Origin: Trichormus_B sp936914905
Lineage (GTDB): Bacteria; Cyanobacteriota; Cyanobacteriia; Cyanobacteriales; Nostocaceae
NCBI RefSeq assembly: GCF_039871975.1
Contig: NZ_JBDPLL010000001.1
DNA: 64,000 bases
Strand: one strand, 5' to 3'
Shown: piece by piece, positions 9,800 through 19,805 of the stretch
Position numbering within the stretch: position 1 is the first letter of the stretch
Layout of the letters: every line of letters starts with the position of its first letter
Program-made: the position numbers and the translations under genes
The notes under the pieces: generated by a model
What the model was told of the DNA's origin: nothing
Databases searched by the model: none
The model's input: the letters and a program-made list of their open reading frames with translations, nothing else

Positions 9800-9935
9800 A
9801 GTAGGTAGACACAAAGAAACATAACTATGTAACAAGATGTAACAAAATGTAAATTACTTGAAACCCTTGGAATTGCTTGATTCCCCTTTGCTGCATTCGC
9901 CATGACATAGTTATAAATTTTCCGGCCACCTACTT
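9800..9935 (+). mobile_element. MITE-B copy 2
   Basis: Closely similar to the other MITE-B copies: GTAGGTAGACACAAAG at the left, GGCCACCTACTT at the right, and the inner ATAACTATGT / ACATAGTTAT inverted repeat. It carries a 9-10 base internal duplication (AACAAGATGT AACAAAATGT) that other copies lack. It lies 31 bases from MITE-A copy 1 inside the IS4-type remnant. Confidence 0.85.
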
Positions 9936-10365
9936 AGTTTTCTTGATTTGTAATGGCTGGTGTCAGTAATATTGAGATTTGCTCGGCAATTACTTCATCT
10001 TCTACTAAAAGTCTGTATTTCTTTTTTGTGTAGTCTCGATTGGTTTTTCGGCTCTGTGTCATGGCTGGTAACAATTGCTCAATTACTTGCCTATAAAGAG
10101 TTGCTCACGATTTTTAACCACTGCAAATACCACCCTTGATAATTTCCCCTTTTCCTTAACTTGTCACCAATAGGTGCAGGTAGATGGACTGTGTTTTGCA
10201 TCACTTATAATTAAGACTGAATTTATTTGTTTCGTTACCCTGGCTTTTGATTAAAACTAGGGATTTTTTATGAAATTGCGGCGCGGCTGTCTGGCTAGAC
10301 AAATTATATGACGCACTACATTAATTATTTGACATATATTTACATGTATAGAATTACATTTGTAC

Positions 10366-10493
10366 AAGTAAGTGGGCGGAAAATTTATAACTATATCATG
10401 GCGAATGCAGCAAAAGGGAATCAAGCAATTCCAAGGGTTTCAAGTAGTTTACATTTTGTTACATAGTTATGTTTCTTTGTGTCTACCTACTTA
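10366..10493 (-). mobile_element. MITE-B copy 3 (inverted)
   Basis: A full-length copy on the opposite strand to copies 1 and 2. It begins AAGTAAGTGGGCGG and ends GTGTCTACCTACTTA. The interior is nearly identical to copies 1, 2 and 4. With copy 2 it forms a large inverted pair about 430 bases apart. Confidence 0.85.
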
Positions 10494-10829
10494 ATTTTTA
10501 CTTTTCTCAGGGTAAAAGACGGGGCAGAATATGGTCTACAAAAGGGTACAGAAAAATAGTTCCTCTTCGGCCTCCGCTTACACAAAAATGGCTAATAAAA
10601 ACAGTGACTGGAAGAATAACTGGGAGAGTGTCCCGAAGGGATACGCTCCATTTAATTGTGCTCAGAATAGAGACGACGGAAAATTTATAAAGGAGTCTGT
10701 GTCTGGCTTTCCATAGTGTTAAGATTAAGACAGAGCCAAGGAAAGAATCAGGGTTAAGATAGTAACTGATAGGAACTATCCATGAAGATGTTGATAACTA
10801 ATTCATAACTGACCTCATATCCATAACAT
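10494..10829. other. Gene-free stretch with decayed sequence
   Basis: Two short overlapping frames exist but look random in composition and match nothing I recognise. A dispersed motif like GTGTCCCGAAGGGATACGCT lies near 10627. The stretch links the MITE-B copy to the next IS5-type fragment. Nothing functional is visible. Confidence 0.4.
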
Positions 10830-11100
10830 TTATGAAATTGGCAAAACTAATGAACCAATTCTCAATGTGACTAAACCACAAATACTAAGAATTACTTGTT
10901 CGTAAATTCGGGAATTCGGGGGAAATCTTTGTTGAGCTACCCAAAATATTTTTACAAGTCTAATGACGTGTTCAACAACAATACCCTTGCTGGAAAACTC
11001 TTTGTTTCGTGCCTTTTGTTCTGAGTCGGGCTCCCATAATCACTATCATGTTTTTCTACCTGTTCAAGGAGACTAGCAGGCAAAACATTTTCTAATATCT
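10830..11100 (-). pseudogene. IS5-type transposase C-terminal fragment
   Basis: On the minus strand a first piece reads LPASLLEQVEKHDSDYG. After a frameshift the frame continues VVEHVIRLVKIFWVAQQRF and then VILSICGLVTLRIGSLVLP before a TAA. This is the C-terminal part of the same DDE_Tnp_4 family as 8240-9169. The sequence is cut at its 5' side by the ISAzo13-like remnant starting near 11104. Confidence 0.75.
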
Positions 11101-11103
11101 CTA

Positions 11104-11531
11104 GGGAGAACTGGTAGATGACGCGCCCTGACCCTGGTGAAATTGAAGTTAAAATGCAACGATACTATAAGTCTTTGTCAGAGAAGGATGGCCGGATATG
11201 GGCGGCGATTGAAGCCCTAAAACTAGGGTAGGGCGGGCAAGCATAGATCCGCGGCTTGTTCTTATGCCATCACGAAACCTGAAAGTTGGGCTTGGGGGAA
11301 CTGGAGGACGAAAGGGTAGTTGAGCAGGAGGGGATTTGCCAACCCGGAGGTGGAGGGAAATCAGCCTTTGAGAGGATTACCTCCTGATAAGAGGGGTTTT
11401 TGGGAGTGTTGGAGCGGCACACAGCCGGTTCNNNNNNNNNNNNNNNNNNNNNNNNNNNNNNNNNNNNNNNNNNNNNNNNNNNNNNNNNNNNNNNNNNNNN
11501 NNNNNNNNNNNNNNNNNNNNNNNNNNNNNNN
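11104..11531 (+). mobile_element. ISAzo13-like element remnant, copy 1 (runs into gap)
   Basis: From the ATG at 11118 the frame reads KMQRYYKSLSEKDGRIWAAI, then is cut by TAG (after LKLG), another TAG and a TGA. Further on, GICQPGGGGKSAFERIT matches the N-terminal PGGGRK region of ISAzo13-type transposases. The left terminal repeat seen in copies 2 and 3 is missing here. The right part lies in a 100-N gap, beyond which the sequence is unrelated. Copies 2 and 3 are at 42454-43310 and 50108-50780. Confidence 0.75.
11432..11531. other. Scaffold gap of exactly 100 N
   Basis: One hundred unknown bases, a conventional scaffolding placeholder; real size unknown. It lies inside an ISAzo13-like copy, as do the two other gaps (42851-42950, 50412-50511). 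The likely cause is that this repeated element could not be assembled. Confidence 0.98.
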
Positions 11532-11569
11532 TACAGTACCCAGTACCCAGTACCCAGCCCCTATTTTTG

Positions 11570-13538
11570 TTATGGTAAAATACAGTTTTGTAGTGCAGCC
11601 ATGAGTTTATATGAAATTATATCAACAACACCGATATAAACTAGAGCCAAAATAACTTCACTAAGGTTGTTATTTTGATAGGCATCGCAGATAAAAAAGC
11701 CAATTCCCACAATCCCGGACATGACGATTTCTGCTGCAATAATTGCTAACTAAGCTCAACCTATCGCAATTCTCAAACCAGTGAAAATGTATGGTAATGC
11801 TGAAGAAATAAGAATATTGAAAAAGTATTCTAGGAATTACGCATTGATAAAGAAACTCATCCATGAGTATTAAGCAGCACCAGCATTAATAAGATTTTCC
11901 ACAATGTAGTGGCGCACAACTAAAGTGAATAAGTTTCTTTGCAATTCATACCAATGAGAAATTATATTTTCAGAGCGCATTTTTTCTAAACAAATGCTTG
12001 AAGTGAACAAAATATCTGTATTTTAATTGCTTGGCTAGCTCTAAGCATAAATCCATAAATTCCACACACTTGTTTGATGGCTCTATGAAAACTTTTAATG
12101 CGCCAATGAGTATCATGAATTGTCACAAATTTACTTTTGGTGATTTGATTGAGAGCTTCTTCATCTGGTAGATACACTATATAGTCTCTAGAGTCTTCTT
12201 TTTTGAAGTCTTGCCTAAACAATTTGATCAATCCAAAAGCTATCAAATAAGTTATCAAACCTTCATTGAGAATTTCTAAACTCTTTAATAGAGAATACTT
12301 TTCCAGTTTACTTGATATGCTTCTATTTTTCTCAATCCCAAATAGAAAACCCAATTTCTGGTTTTCTAAAAATTTGAAGCTTTCTACCCCTGAATACCAA
12401 CTGTCTCCTGTAACTATTCTTGGTTTTACACTCCAATCAATCACCTCCTTGAGTATTTCCTGAAAATAATCATTCTTCGTCTTTCCCTCCTTTTTGTCGT
12501 ATATTCTGTAATTTATTGGTACTGAATTTCCATAAACATCACTGTACTACAGTGTGATTAAATTAATTCCTTTGATGCTCTGACGATATTTCCCAGACCA
12601 AAAATAACTGATTAATTCTGCATTTTTTGGGTTACTATACGATTTTTCTACTACTGTGTCATCTACACTTAAAATCTCTCCTACTATATTTATGATTTTC
12701 TTGACTGTATAGAATAAATCCTTCGGTTCGTATCTTTCTCTGAGCAATAATCTATTCACACTGTCATGTGAAACGCTTTCCAATATCTCTGCCAATCTAC
12801 AACATCCTCCATGCGTTGGTTCTGATAGCAACAACAGAGTGTAATGTTCCAGATTGCATTCTGCTGTAGAAGGTTTGGTTATTTCTCTAATTCTCCGATA
12901 CCTGCTAAGTAGATGACATTTTTTATCACTACACTATTTTGCTACTTTGTAAATGCGTAAGTCCTATATTCTTTGTGGCTAAGTTGCAGAACTTTAGCAA
13001 TATTTTTATAGTCTTGAGGAATTTGAGTTACACCAACAGTAGTGTTGATTAGAATCGGCCAAATGGCAGTGGTGAAAATTGCGCATAATGCTGCTGATTC
13101 ATTTTGTCTTAAAGCTGCTAGATAAATAGGAACCTTAGCCAAAGGTGGTACAGTTCTTAATAACTGAAATAGAGGGTCTAAAGCCTTGGACATGGTTTTA
13201 TTTACACTGATTAAGACCCCCAGACGAATACCCACAACTGCCGCTTAGCTATAGCTAATAGCAACTAGTTGTAAACTAGCCCAAATTTCCCAGAATAATC
13301 CTTTGTCAGTACCACATTTATCATATAATGGATACAAAATTAATATCCAGATATCTTGAATAACCTGTATCGGTCCTGGTAAAGTCCCTCCTGGAGTCCA
13401 AGAGAATAATTGCCAAATCGTTAAGAATATCAGGAGGGCAATCACTGGAAGAATAAGTTCAGGAAATTGCTTTTGGAAACTTGATAAGAAGCTGTTATCA
13501 ACTTTAGGGACTGTGGAACATTTTCGAGCTAAAGTTAT
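11570..13538 (-). pseudogene. nrtB: nrtB, nitrate ABC transporter permease, IS-disrupted
   Basis: NrtB is the membrane permease of the NrtABCD nitrate/nitrite importer. On the minus strand the pieces read PVIALLIFLTIWQLFSW, TPGGTLPGPIQVIQDIW, LRTVPPLAKVPIYLAALRQN and NIAKVLQLSHKEY, then an IS of 1136 bp. After the IS come ALPYIFTGLRIAIG, a TGA, LAIIAAEIVMSGIVGIGFFI and ILALVYIGVV. Removing the IS and one target duplication restores a continuous frame (SHKEYFFNILISSALPY). Other damage remains: several stops, and the expected start codon at 13538 appears to be ATA. It lies 37 bases downstream of nrtA. Confidence 0.88.
11831..12966 (-). mobile_element. IS4/IS701-type insertion sequence with 5-bp target duplication, defective
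   Basis: The element is 1136 bp. Ends are TAGGAATTACGCATTGATAA and, inverted on the other side, TAGGACTTACGCATTTACAA. TATTC is duplicated at 11826-11830 and 12967-12971. Inside, on the minus strand, is a DDE transposase in pieces: LLLSEPTHGGCCRLAEILES, LSVDDTVVEKSYSNPKN, VTGDSWYSGVESFKFLENQ and WRIKSFHRAIKQVCGIYGF. One in-frame TAG (near 12548) and a C-terminal frameshift (near 11985) break it. The family name is by resemblance to cyanobacterial IS701-like transposases. Confidence 0.85.
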
Positions 13539-13575
13539 GGATGTTATTCTCCTCAGATTTACTAATTATTAGTGA

Positions 13576-15217
13576 CTAAACACCAGCTTTTTTGATTTTC
13601 AAACTATTGAGATATTCTTCTGGTGTTTCTGGATCAAATTTAACGCTATCAAAAAAAATTCTTGTACTCCACGAGATGTACTAGTTGGGATATCAGTCGC
13701 AGGTATTCCTAGTTCTTTAGCAGCTTCTTTCCAAATATCTTCGCGGTTAACTTTTTTGATCAATTCTTTGGCTTTAGCACCACCATTAGCAATGTAATAT
13801 TTTGGTAAGAATCCCCAACGCACATTTTCAGTTATGAACCACAAATCATGACCTTGCTAGGGATAAGAAACACTGCCTTTTTCATCTTCCCATTAGTAAG
13901 CAGCTACTGATTTACCGTCAATTTTGCGACAATCACCCATGTCATATTTACCTTGATAGGGATCTGCAAGAACTTCTGGTGAAGATAAACCAAAATATTT
14001 TTTAGCAGCAAGAATTTGGGCTGCTTCTTTGCGGTTGTCAAAATTATCTAGCCATTGCTGGGCTTCCATGATAGCTTTGACTAGGCCTTTTGTGGCATGG
14101 GGATGTTGATCAACCGAATCTCCTCTCAATCTCCTCTCATGGCAAAATATTCTTAGGCATGATTTTTCCAAAATTCCCCTGTTAATGCGGCCATGAAGCC
14201 AATTTTGTTGTTAACAAGGTGAAATGGCTAGGGGTCCCCAGTACTGAAAGCGTCCATTGTCCTGGTTTTTATCTTGGCGACAGTTTGTGGTGCTGGTACT
14301 GTTAACAGTTTGATATCTGCATCTGAATCAATTCCACTTGCGGATAACCAATAACAAATCCATAAATCTTGGTTAACGTGGGGAAAGGTAAAGGCTGCGG
14401 TGAAGGGTATGAAGGATTTAAGTTGGGCTAATAGAGGTTTAGCGCCATCAAGTTTTAAGCTAATACCTTTCCCTAGATGTTTGTTAGCGATAGCAATTCC
14501 ATTACCATGTGTAATTAATTGACACAAAACATATATGGTAATGGGTTTATTACCTTTGGTAATTTTACCTTCGGTAATTAAGTGTGGCATAGGCATTTGC
14601 CATTGACCACCATCAATACCACCACCAGCAGAAGCAATTTCGACGTTATCCCTTGCAGAACCCCAAGAAGCTTGTTTGGAAAGTTCTAGTTCAGACATTC
14701 CGTATTTAGTAAAAAAGCCTTTTTCTAAAAAATACCTTAGCCAAAATAAAAGGCTACAAAAATTTTGGCAAAATCGGCGAAATTAAATACACATAAGCGT
14801 TTTGCTTAAAAGGTAGTTTGGAATCTCAAACCCTTATACTGCAGTTAATATGTTAAAAAACCCTTGTAGGAAACCTGGAAGGAATTTTTAAGACTTATTA
14901 TTTTTGCTAAGCCTCAAAGAAATGGGAGTTAATGGGTAAAGCATCATCAACTCACCCTCCTATTTTGGCGGCAGATTCAACAATAGGAATATAACCAAGT
15001 TTGACTTTTGTGGTTTCTGGTTTTTGTTCTAGGCTAATATTAGCAACTGCTCTTCAAGGAGATTGAGTGGATGTGCTACCACTATTACCAGCTTCTGGAG
15101 GATTGCCTAGACAGCCTTTCAAGAAAACAGCACCTCACCTCCTGACACTCCTGCTGTTGCAATAAATTCTCTCGCAATAAATTTCCGCCAAGAAATTTGA
15201 TTAAAAAATTCCGACAT
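13576..15217 (-). pseudogene. nrtA: nrtA, nitrate-binding protein pseudogene
   Basis: NrtA is the membrane-anchored lipoprotein that captures nitrate for NrtBCD. The minus strand starts at 15217 (MSEFFNQISWRKFIAREFIA). It continues with VKLGYIPIVESAA, then about 220 bases of foreign or decayed sequence (about 14735-14957). After this come LEKGFFTKYGMSELELSKQA, SAGGGIDGGQWQMPMPHLI, GNGIAIANKHLGKGISLK, QDLWICYWLSASGIDSDADI, YFGLSSPEVLADPYQGKYDM and RWGFLPKYYIANGGAKAKEL, ending SLKIKKAGV. At least four frameshifts or stops separate the pieces. Together with nrtB this shows loss of nitrate uptake. Confidence 0.88.
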
Positions 15218-15491
15218 AACACATCTCCTTGATGGACAAAGTTATTTTTTAGTCACGAAAATTACAGCAAGAACTAAAAAATTCCTTGAATTTCTTGCCT
15301 CTGCACTAAAATATATGTAGTCATGGAAATTTAACATTTTCTCTGAGAAAATGGCTAAATCGGCTATCCTAACAAAGTTAATTACTTTGGGTCAGTAGTA
15401 GGGACGAGGAAGCATCTCTGAGCTAGTGAAACTAGGTGTACAGGTTTTTAGATCAATTTGTCATCTTTGAAAGATGTTTATTAAACAAGTA
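15218..15491. other. Former nrtA upstream region
   Basis: Sequence upstream of the nrtA start, AT-rich. A possible Shine-Dalgarno for nrtA (AGGAGATG on the minus strand) lies at about 15221-15230. No NtcA box could be assigned with confidence. No gene is visible. Confidence 0.4.
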
Positions 15492-15622
15492 TAGGACTTA
15501 CGCATTTACAAAGTAGCAAAATAGTGTAGTGATAAAAATGTCATCTACTTAGCAGGTATCGGAGAATTAGAGAAATAACCAAACCTTCTACAGCAGAATG
15601 CAATCTGGAACATTACACTCTG
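15492..15622 (+). repeat. Solo end of the IS found in nrtB
   Basis: 131 bases nearly identical, in inverted orientation, to the right end of the IS at 11831-12966 (its bases 12836-12966). It includes the terminal TAGGACTTACGCATTTACAA and the first codons of the transposase (AECNLEHYTL). The rest of the element is absent, so this is a deletion remnant of a second insertion. Confidence 0.88.
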
Positions 15623-16091
15623 TTTAAGTTATACCCCAAACGGGTGAAACTTGGACTTATGTCATACTGATAGCGCAGCGTGGCGTAAGTCATACGTAAC
15701 TTAGTGCAGCTTATCCCTTCGAGACACTGCGTGAACGCGGAGCGTACAGTACGGCGTAAATTAACCAACCATTATAAATCTCTGAAAAGCCCACGCCGTA
15801 TACATTTTGAATTTTGTTCGCCTAGCTCTTCTGAAAGAAGCATGTTGAATTCACGGGGGTACTAGTATCTCGGAGATTCTTCACTATCTCTTTCAGAGAC
15901 GCTCCGCGAACGTTCGGAATGAAACTTTTTGCACTCTGCGGGAAGGAGAAGCGCCTACATGGGGGAAACCACGCTACTTGCTTTATGCCGGGAAACCCCT
16001 CCACCGTAGTAGCTCCCCAAGACCGCGCTGGTTCACCTCTTGCCTGTTGCCTGTCATAACGACAATCTGGTTTCTGTTTTGGTGTCTGGTT
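15623..16091. repeat. Dispersed repeats R2 (15751-15868) and R3 (15943-16065)
   Basis: R2 (GGCGTAAATTAACCAACC ... TCACGGGGGTACTAG) is shared with 38023-38165. Its inner part (TTTTGTTxGCxTAGCTCTTC) recurs inverted at 36556-36614. R3 (GCGCCTACATGGGGGAAACC ... GACCGCGCTGGTTCACCTCT ... CATAACGACAA) is shared, inverted, with 31343-31455. A motif of the CCCTTCGxGACACTGxGTGA type lies at about 15717. None encodes a protein. Confidence 0.8.
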
Positions 16092-16340
16092 TTATTCTGG
16101 TTTCTCTTGTTGTTTGTTCTCGCTTTTTTTGAGGATATCTCCCGACGGTGCTTTCCATAATCTGATGCTGTCTAAATCTCTACTGACTTTGAGTTTCTCT
16201 ATTTCTTTTGCCAGTTCTACTACTCTATTTGTTAGCTTCTCTATACTTTTCCCCTCCTCAATAATGATTTCTACCAGTTGCTCTGTTGCCAACTGCTTCA
16301 ATATCTTTGTGTCTAGTTTTGGTGGCAGGTTCTTTTCCAT
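16092..16340 (-). pseudogene. IS66-type transposase N-terminal fragment
   Basis: 82 residues: KQLATEQLVEIIIEEGKSIE, then a coiled-coil-like RVVELAKEIEKLKVSRDLDS, then a decayed version of the SSKPPSSD segment (here IRLWKAPSGDILKKSENKQQ). This is the N-terminal leader of IS66-group transposases; the catalytic domain is gone. It is truncated at the R3 repeat. Confidence 0.7.
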
Positions 16341-16597
16341 AACTGCTTGCTATATTCTCCCTCACCTATCACACTTGTCAATACCCCACTACCTCAATCC
16401 TTACCCTAAAACAGGAGTAAAGGAATGATAGAATATAATTGGTAGTCTGTATATTTTTCTGATTTTTTGCTGTATGCATATTTATTTTTCTGTTCAGAAA
16501 TACAACCCAGTTAATAGAAACTAAAAAAATTCCCCTTCCGTATTCTATAGATTATCACGAAAGAGGGATTTAAATGAATTAAAATTTGGCTGTTGCC

Positions 16598-17311
16598 TTA
16601 AGCAGCAACTTTTTCTGCCAGTGGTTTAAAAGTCTTTTTAGTCGCACCGCAAATAGGACAACTCCAATCATCAGGAATTTGTGCAAAAGGTGTATCAGGT
16701 GCAATTCTCGAATCAGGATCACCAACAACGGGATCATAAATCATGCTGCATTGTCTACAAATCCATTTTTGAGTTTGAGGATCTTCACCTGCTACTCTGG
16801 TTACAGCTTGTCCTCCATTTAATACTTCTAATGCTTCGGTGTAACGATCTGCGTGATAATTTTCGATAAATTTTAATAATCCAAAACGGTGTGCTGCGGC
16901 GCGGAATATGTTAGCGTGGTCGCTAGATTCTCGGGCTTGTTTAAGAAATTCTTCAGCTGCGGGATTGTCTCTGTCGTTTTGAGCAGCAGCAGCAAATTCA
17001 GGATACATTGTAGTGTATTCATAGGTTTCGCCTTCAATTGCTAAAGACAAACAGCGAGATACTATTTCCCGTTTTTGTTCATCAGTTAAACTAGCGACAT
17101 CTTTCACAACTAGTTCTGGATGTAATAACTCGAAATGTGCAAAAGCGTGTTCAGTTTCTTGATCTGCTGTTTCTTTAAAAAGTTTTGCTAAGTCTGAAAA
17201 ACCCAGTTGACGTGCTACATTTGCAAAAAACAGATATTTGCGATTTGCCATCGATTCACCACCGAAAGCAGATTCTAAGTTTTGGAGTGTAGTAAAGTTC
17301 GACGAGTCCAT
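16598..17311 (-). CDS. rbr: Rubrerythrin
   Basis: Rubrerythrin reduces hydrogen peroxide through a di-iron site fed by a rubredoxin-like centre. The 237-residue product has an N-terminal ferritin-like domain with iron-ligand motifs (QETEHAFAHFE and ESSDHANIFRAAAH). The C-terminal rubredoxin-like domain has two CxxC pairs (CRQCSMIYDP and CPICGATKKTF). In heterocystous cyanobacteria rubrerythrins help protect the N2-fixing cell from peroxide. The gene is intact between a dead IS66 fragment and a dead oxidoreductase and is transcribed alone. The first ATG used follows an AT-rich leader without a strong Shine-Dalgarno. Confidence 0.94.
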   Translation of the reverse strand: MDSSNFTTLQNLESAFGGESMANRKYLFFANVARQLGFSDLAKLFKETADQETEHAFAHFELLHPELVVKDVASLTDEQKREIVSRCLSLAIEGETYEYTTMYPEFAAAAQNDRDNPAAEEFLKQARESSDHANIFRAAAHRFGLLKFIENYHADRYTEALEVLNGGQAVTRVAGEDPQTQKWICRQCSMIYDPVVGDPDSRIAPDTPFAQIPDDWSCPICGATKKTFKPLAEKVAA

Positions 17312-17532
17312 ATTTTTGTGTGCCTGCTAAGTGATATTTAATGGAAAAAACAGACTTTCAAACTAGCATAGATGATTTGAACTTGAAAAAGATACCAAAT
17401 AGGTTTTATACAACCTATTATGATTCATCTTTTAATGACGTGGTTTGTTAGCTGCTCTCGACAATTATAAAGCTGAAAACTTTGCTTAGCTTATGATTTT
17501 TTTACAGGAATTGAGATAAATTTGTGAAGATT

Positions 17533-18615
17533 CTAAGATTCTAAGAAGGGATAATCTGTATATCCTGTAGCATCTGGAGCGTAAAATGTTTTCTGATCTG
17601 GGCTATTCAATTGGGCGTTAAGTTGCAAGGGTTTTGGTAAATCTGGATTGGAGATAAATAGCTTGCCAAAAGAAACTAAATCTGCATTACCTTCTCCAAG
17701 AATCCGATCACCTCTTATCAGATCATAGCCACTGTTAGTAATGATGATGCCTTGGTAAATGGGGCGAAACTCAGTAATTACAGGATTCAACACCTGACGG
17801 GTAGCTAAATCAATTTAATTGGCTTCCATCAAATGCAAATAGGCTAGTCCAAAGGAGTTAAGTGCCTGAATTACATAACCAAAAGTTGCTAGAGGATTAC
17901 TGTCTTGCATCCAGTAAAATGTATTACTAAATGAAAGTCTAATACCGATGTGATCACCTCCCCAAACGTTAGCCACAGCAGCGACCACATCCAATAGAAA
18001 CCTGCTGCGGTTTTCAATTGAACCACCATATTCATAAGTAAATTGCTTAGAACCATCTTGTAACAATTAGTCAATTAAATAACCAAAAGCACCGTGTAGT
18101 TCCAGACCATCAAAAGGAGCTACTAAAACATTTTTTGCCCCTTGGCGGAATTACTCAACTATTTCAAGGATTTCCTCAATTTCTAAGGCGTAGATAGTTT
18201 CTAAGGATACATCATAAGTCAATGTATATAATGAACCAACTGCTGCGATTACACTGGGAGCAACAGCCAACTCCCCCCAACAAAAATGAGTGGGAAATCC
18301 TGCCAGAGTGGCATAGTTGCAGAAACATTCTTCCCCCTTGTTTATGAACAACATCTGTCACCAGCTGTCATCCTCCCACCTGTCATCTGAGTATTTACCC
18401 ACATGAGTCATGTAACCTAAACTCCTTGGAAACACCATCGTGCATTCTGTGACAATTAGCCTTGCACTAGCGCATTGAGGACAATAAGTCGCCATCAGCG
18501 AGTTAGGAATGCTATCAATCGCCCTTAACCGAGTCATAGGAGCCATGAAAATCCGATTAGGTAGAATATATGGTTCAAGTTGAACAGGTGTAAAAAGATT
18601 TCGCTTACTATCCAT
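17533..18615 (-). pseudogene. Old Yellow Enzyme-type alkene reductase pseudogene
   Basis: The four pieces together cover a full OYE flavoprotein (about 360 codons, NADPH-dependent reduction of activated alkenes). They read NLFTPVQLEPYILPNRIFMA followed by PMTRLRAID (FMN-binding start), EEILEIVE, YEYGGSIENRSRFLLDVVAA, IGIRLSF, then FRPIYQGIIITNSGYD, ADLVSFGKLFISNPDLP and the end DATGYTDYPFLES. Frames change near 18355, with in-frame stops near 18151, 18069 and 17815. The catalytic HGAHGYL region is lost or decayed. There is no chance of a working product. Confidence 0.86.
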
Positions 18616-18776
18616 TTAACCATATCTTTAAAGATATACTGTCAAATTCAATATACTCGTAGATCTTTAATAAATGTTTAATAACATTCCGAAATCTCAC
18701 CACTTGAAAAGCCAACTTCTCTGTAAAAATAATACTAAATATACTAGATACATAATTTCCGTAAACTAAAACTGTC

Positions 18777-19793
18777 ATGTCAAAAACCATATCTATGACA
18801 AAAACAGCCCTAATCACTGGCATTACAGGTCAAGATGGCTACTATCTCAGTCATTTACTTCTTAACCAAAATTACCGAGTCGTGGGCTTGATGCCTCCTC
18901 ACCGACAACGTAATTTGTCAAAATTGGGAGATCTGGCAGATAAAGTAGAAATTTACACTGTTGATTTAAGAGATAGTGCGGGTTTATTCACTGCTGTTGA
19001 ACAACTACAACCCCAGGAAATTTATAATTTAGCTGCTCCCAGTTTCGTTCCCGATTCCTGGCATGATTCTTTAGGAACTCTCGATATCATCACGGGTAAT
19101 GCTACCAGATTATTAGACGCAATCCGGCAAGTTGGTTTATCTACAAGGTTTTATCAAGCTAGCAGTTCAGAAATGTTTGGTGATGTAACTGTTTCTCCCC
19201 AGGATGAAGAAACTCCTTTCCGTCCTAAAAATCCCTACGCAGCGGCAAAATTACACGCTCACTGGACGATGGTATATCACCGACAGCGTTATGGTTTGTT
19301 TGCTTGTAGTGGTATTTTATACAACCATGAATCTCCTTTACGTCCTCCTCAGTTTGTGACACGGAAAGTTTCTTTAGCAGTAGCATCAATAAAATTGGGT
19401 TTAGCCCAAAGCTTGGAAATGGGTCACTTAGATGCTAAACGGGATTGGGGTTTTGCGGGAGATCATGTAAATGCTATGTGGCGAATGTTGCAACTTGATC
19501 AACCAGAAGAATATGTAATTGGTACAGGTAAGCTCCACAGTGTTAAGGAATTAACCAGTACAGCCTTTGCTGCTGTCGGACTTGATTGGCAAAAGTATGT
19601 AATTGTGAATACTAATTTATTACGGGCAGATGAACATTTTCAACTTGTAGCTAACCCTGATAAAGCTAAAAAGAACCTGGGGTGGGAACCGCAAGTTAGT
19701 TTTGAACAACTTTTAGAAAATATGGTAAAAACAGATTTACACCAGTTGCAAAGTGGTAAAATTCAGCCTTTTATAGCAGTTGAGCAGAAATAA
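18777..19793 (+). CDS. gmd: GDP-mannose 4,6-dehydratase
   Basis: Gmd converts GDP-D-mannose to GDP-4-keto-6-deoxymannose, precursor of fucose, rhamnose and related sugars of cell-surface polysaccharide. The 338-residue short-chain dehydrogenase shows the Rossmann motif GITGQDG (residues 15-21), the QASSSEMFG segment, the catalytic Tyr153-x3-Lys157 in NPYAAAK, and NHESPLRPPQFVTRK (about 183-197), specific to Gmd. A second ATG (18795, residue 7) is an equally good start. It is followed 12 bases later by a glycosyltransferase, suggesting a two-gene unit. No GDP-fucose synthase is nearby. Confidence 0.94.
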   Translation: MSKTISMTKTALITGITGQDGYYLSHLLLNQNYRVVGLMPPHRQRNLSKLGDLADKVEIYTVDLRDSAGLFTAVEQLQPQEIYNLAAPSFVPDSWHDSLGTLDIITGNATRLLDAIRQVGLSTRFYQASSSEMFGDVTVSPQDEETPFRPKNPYAAAKLHAHWTMVYHRQRYGLFACSGILYNHESPLRPPQFVTRKVSLAVASIKLGLAQSLEMGHLDAKRDWGFAGDHVNAMWRMLQLDQPEEYVIGTGKLHSVKELTSTAFAAVGLDWQKYVIVNTNLLRADEHFQLVANPDKAKKNLGWEPQVSFEQLLENMVKTDLHQLQSGKIQPFIAVEQK

Positions 19794-19805
19794 TAAAACC
19801 CAAAA

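Larger units (their letters stand above)
9240..10206 (-). pseudogene. IS4-type transposase remnant hosting two MITEs
   Basis: On the minus strand the N-terminal part (9940-10206) reads MQNTVHLPAPIGDKL, NYQGWYLQWLKIV and, after a frameshift, VIEQLLPAMTQSRKTNRDY. The C-terminal part (9240-9588) reads VADLYRLRWQIEDACNTVK and RLLGLSYLWTRSINGI, then a stop followed by LQIWVSWLFYTVLVDLADAL. The middle is replaced by a MITE-A (9602-9768) and a MITE-B (9800-9935). That both parts belong to one transposase is inference from order and strand. RLRWxIED is typical of IS4-group DDE transposases. Confidence 0.65.

Noticed and set aside
10531..10716. 61-codon frame in the erosion zone
   Set aside because: Overlaps another frame of equal length, holds a dispersed repeat, and has no domain or start signal.
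11320..11639. Frames spanning the N gap
   Set aside because: They include about 33 unknown residues; the join is not real sequence.
15822..16160. 60-codon frames on both strands
   Set aside because: They are made of dispersed repeats R2 and R3 and occur wherever those repeats do.
8240..16340. Genomic island or prophage
   Set aside because: Only transposase remnants and native nrt pseudogenes; no integrase, phage structural gene or attachment site.
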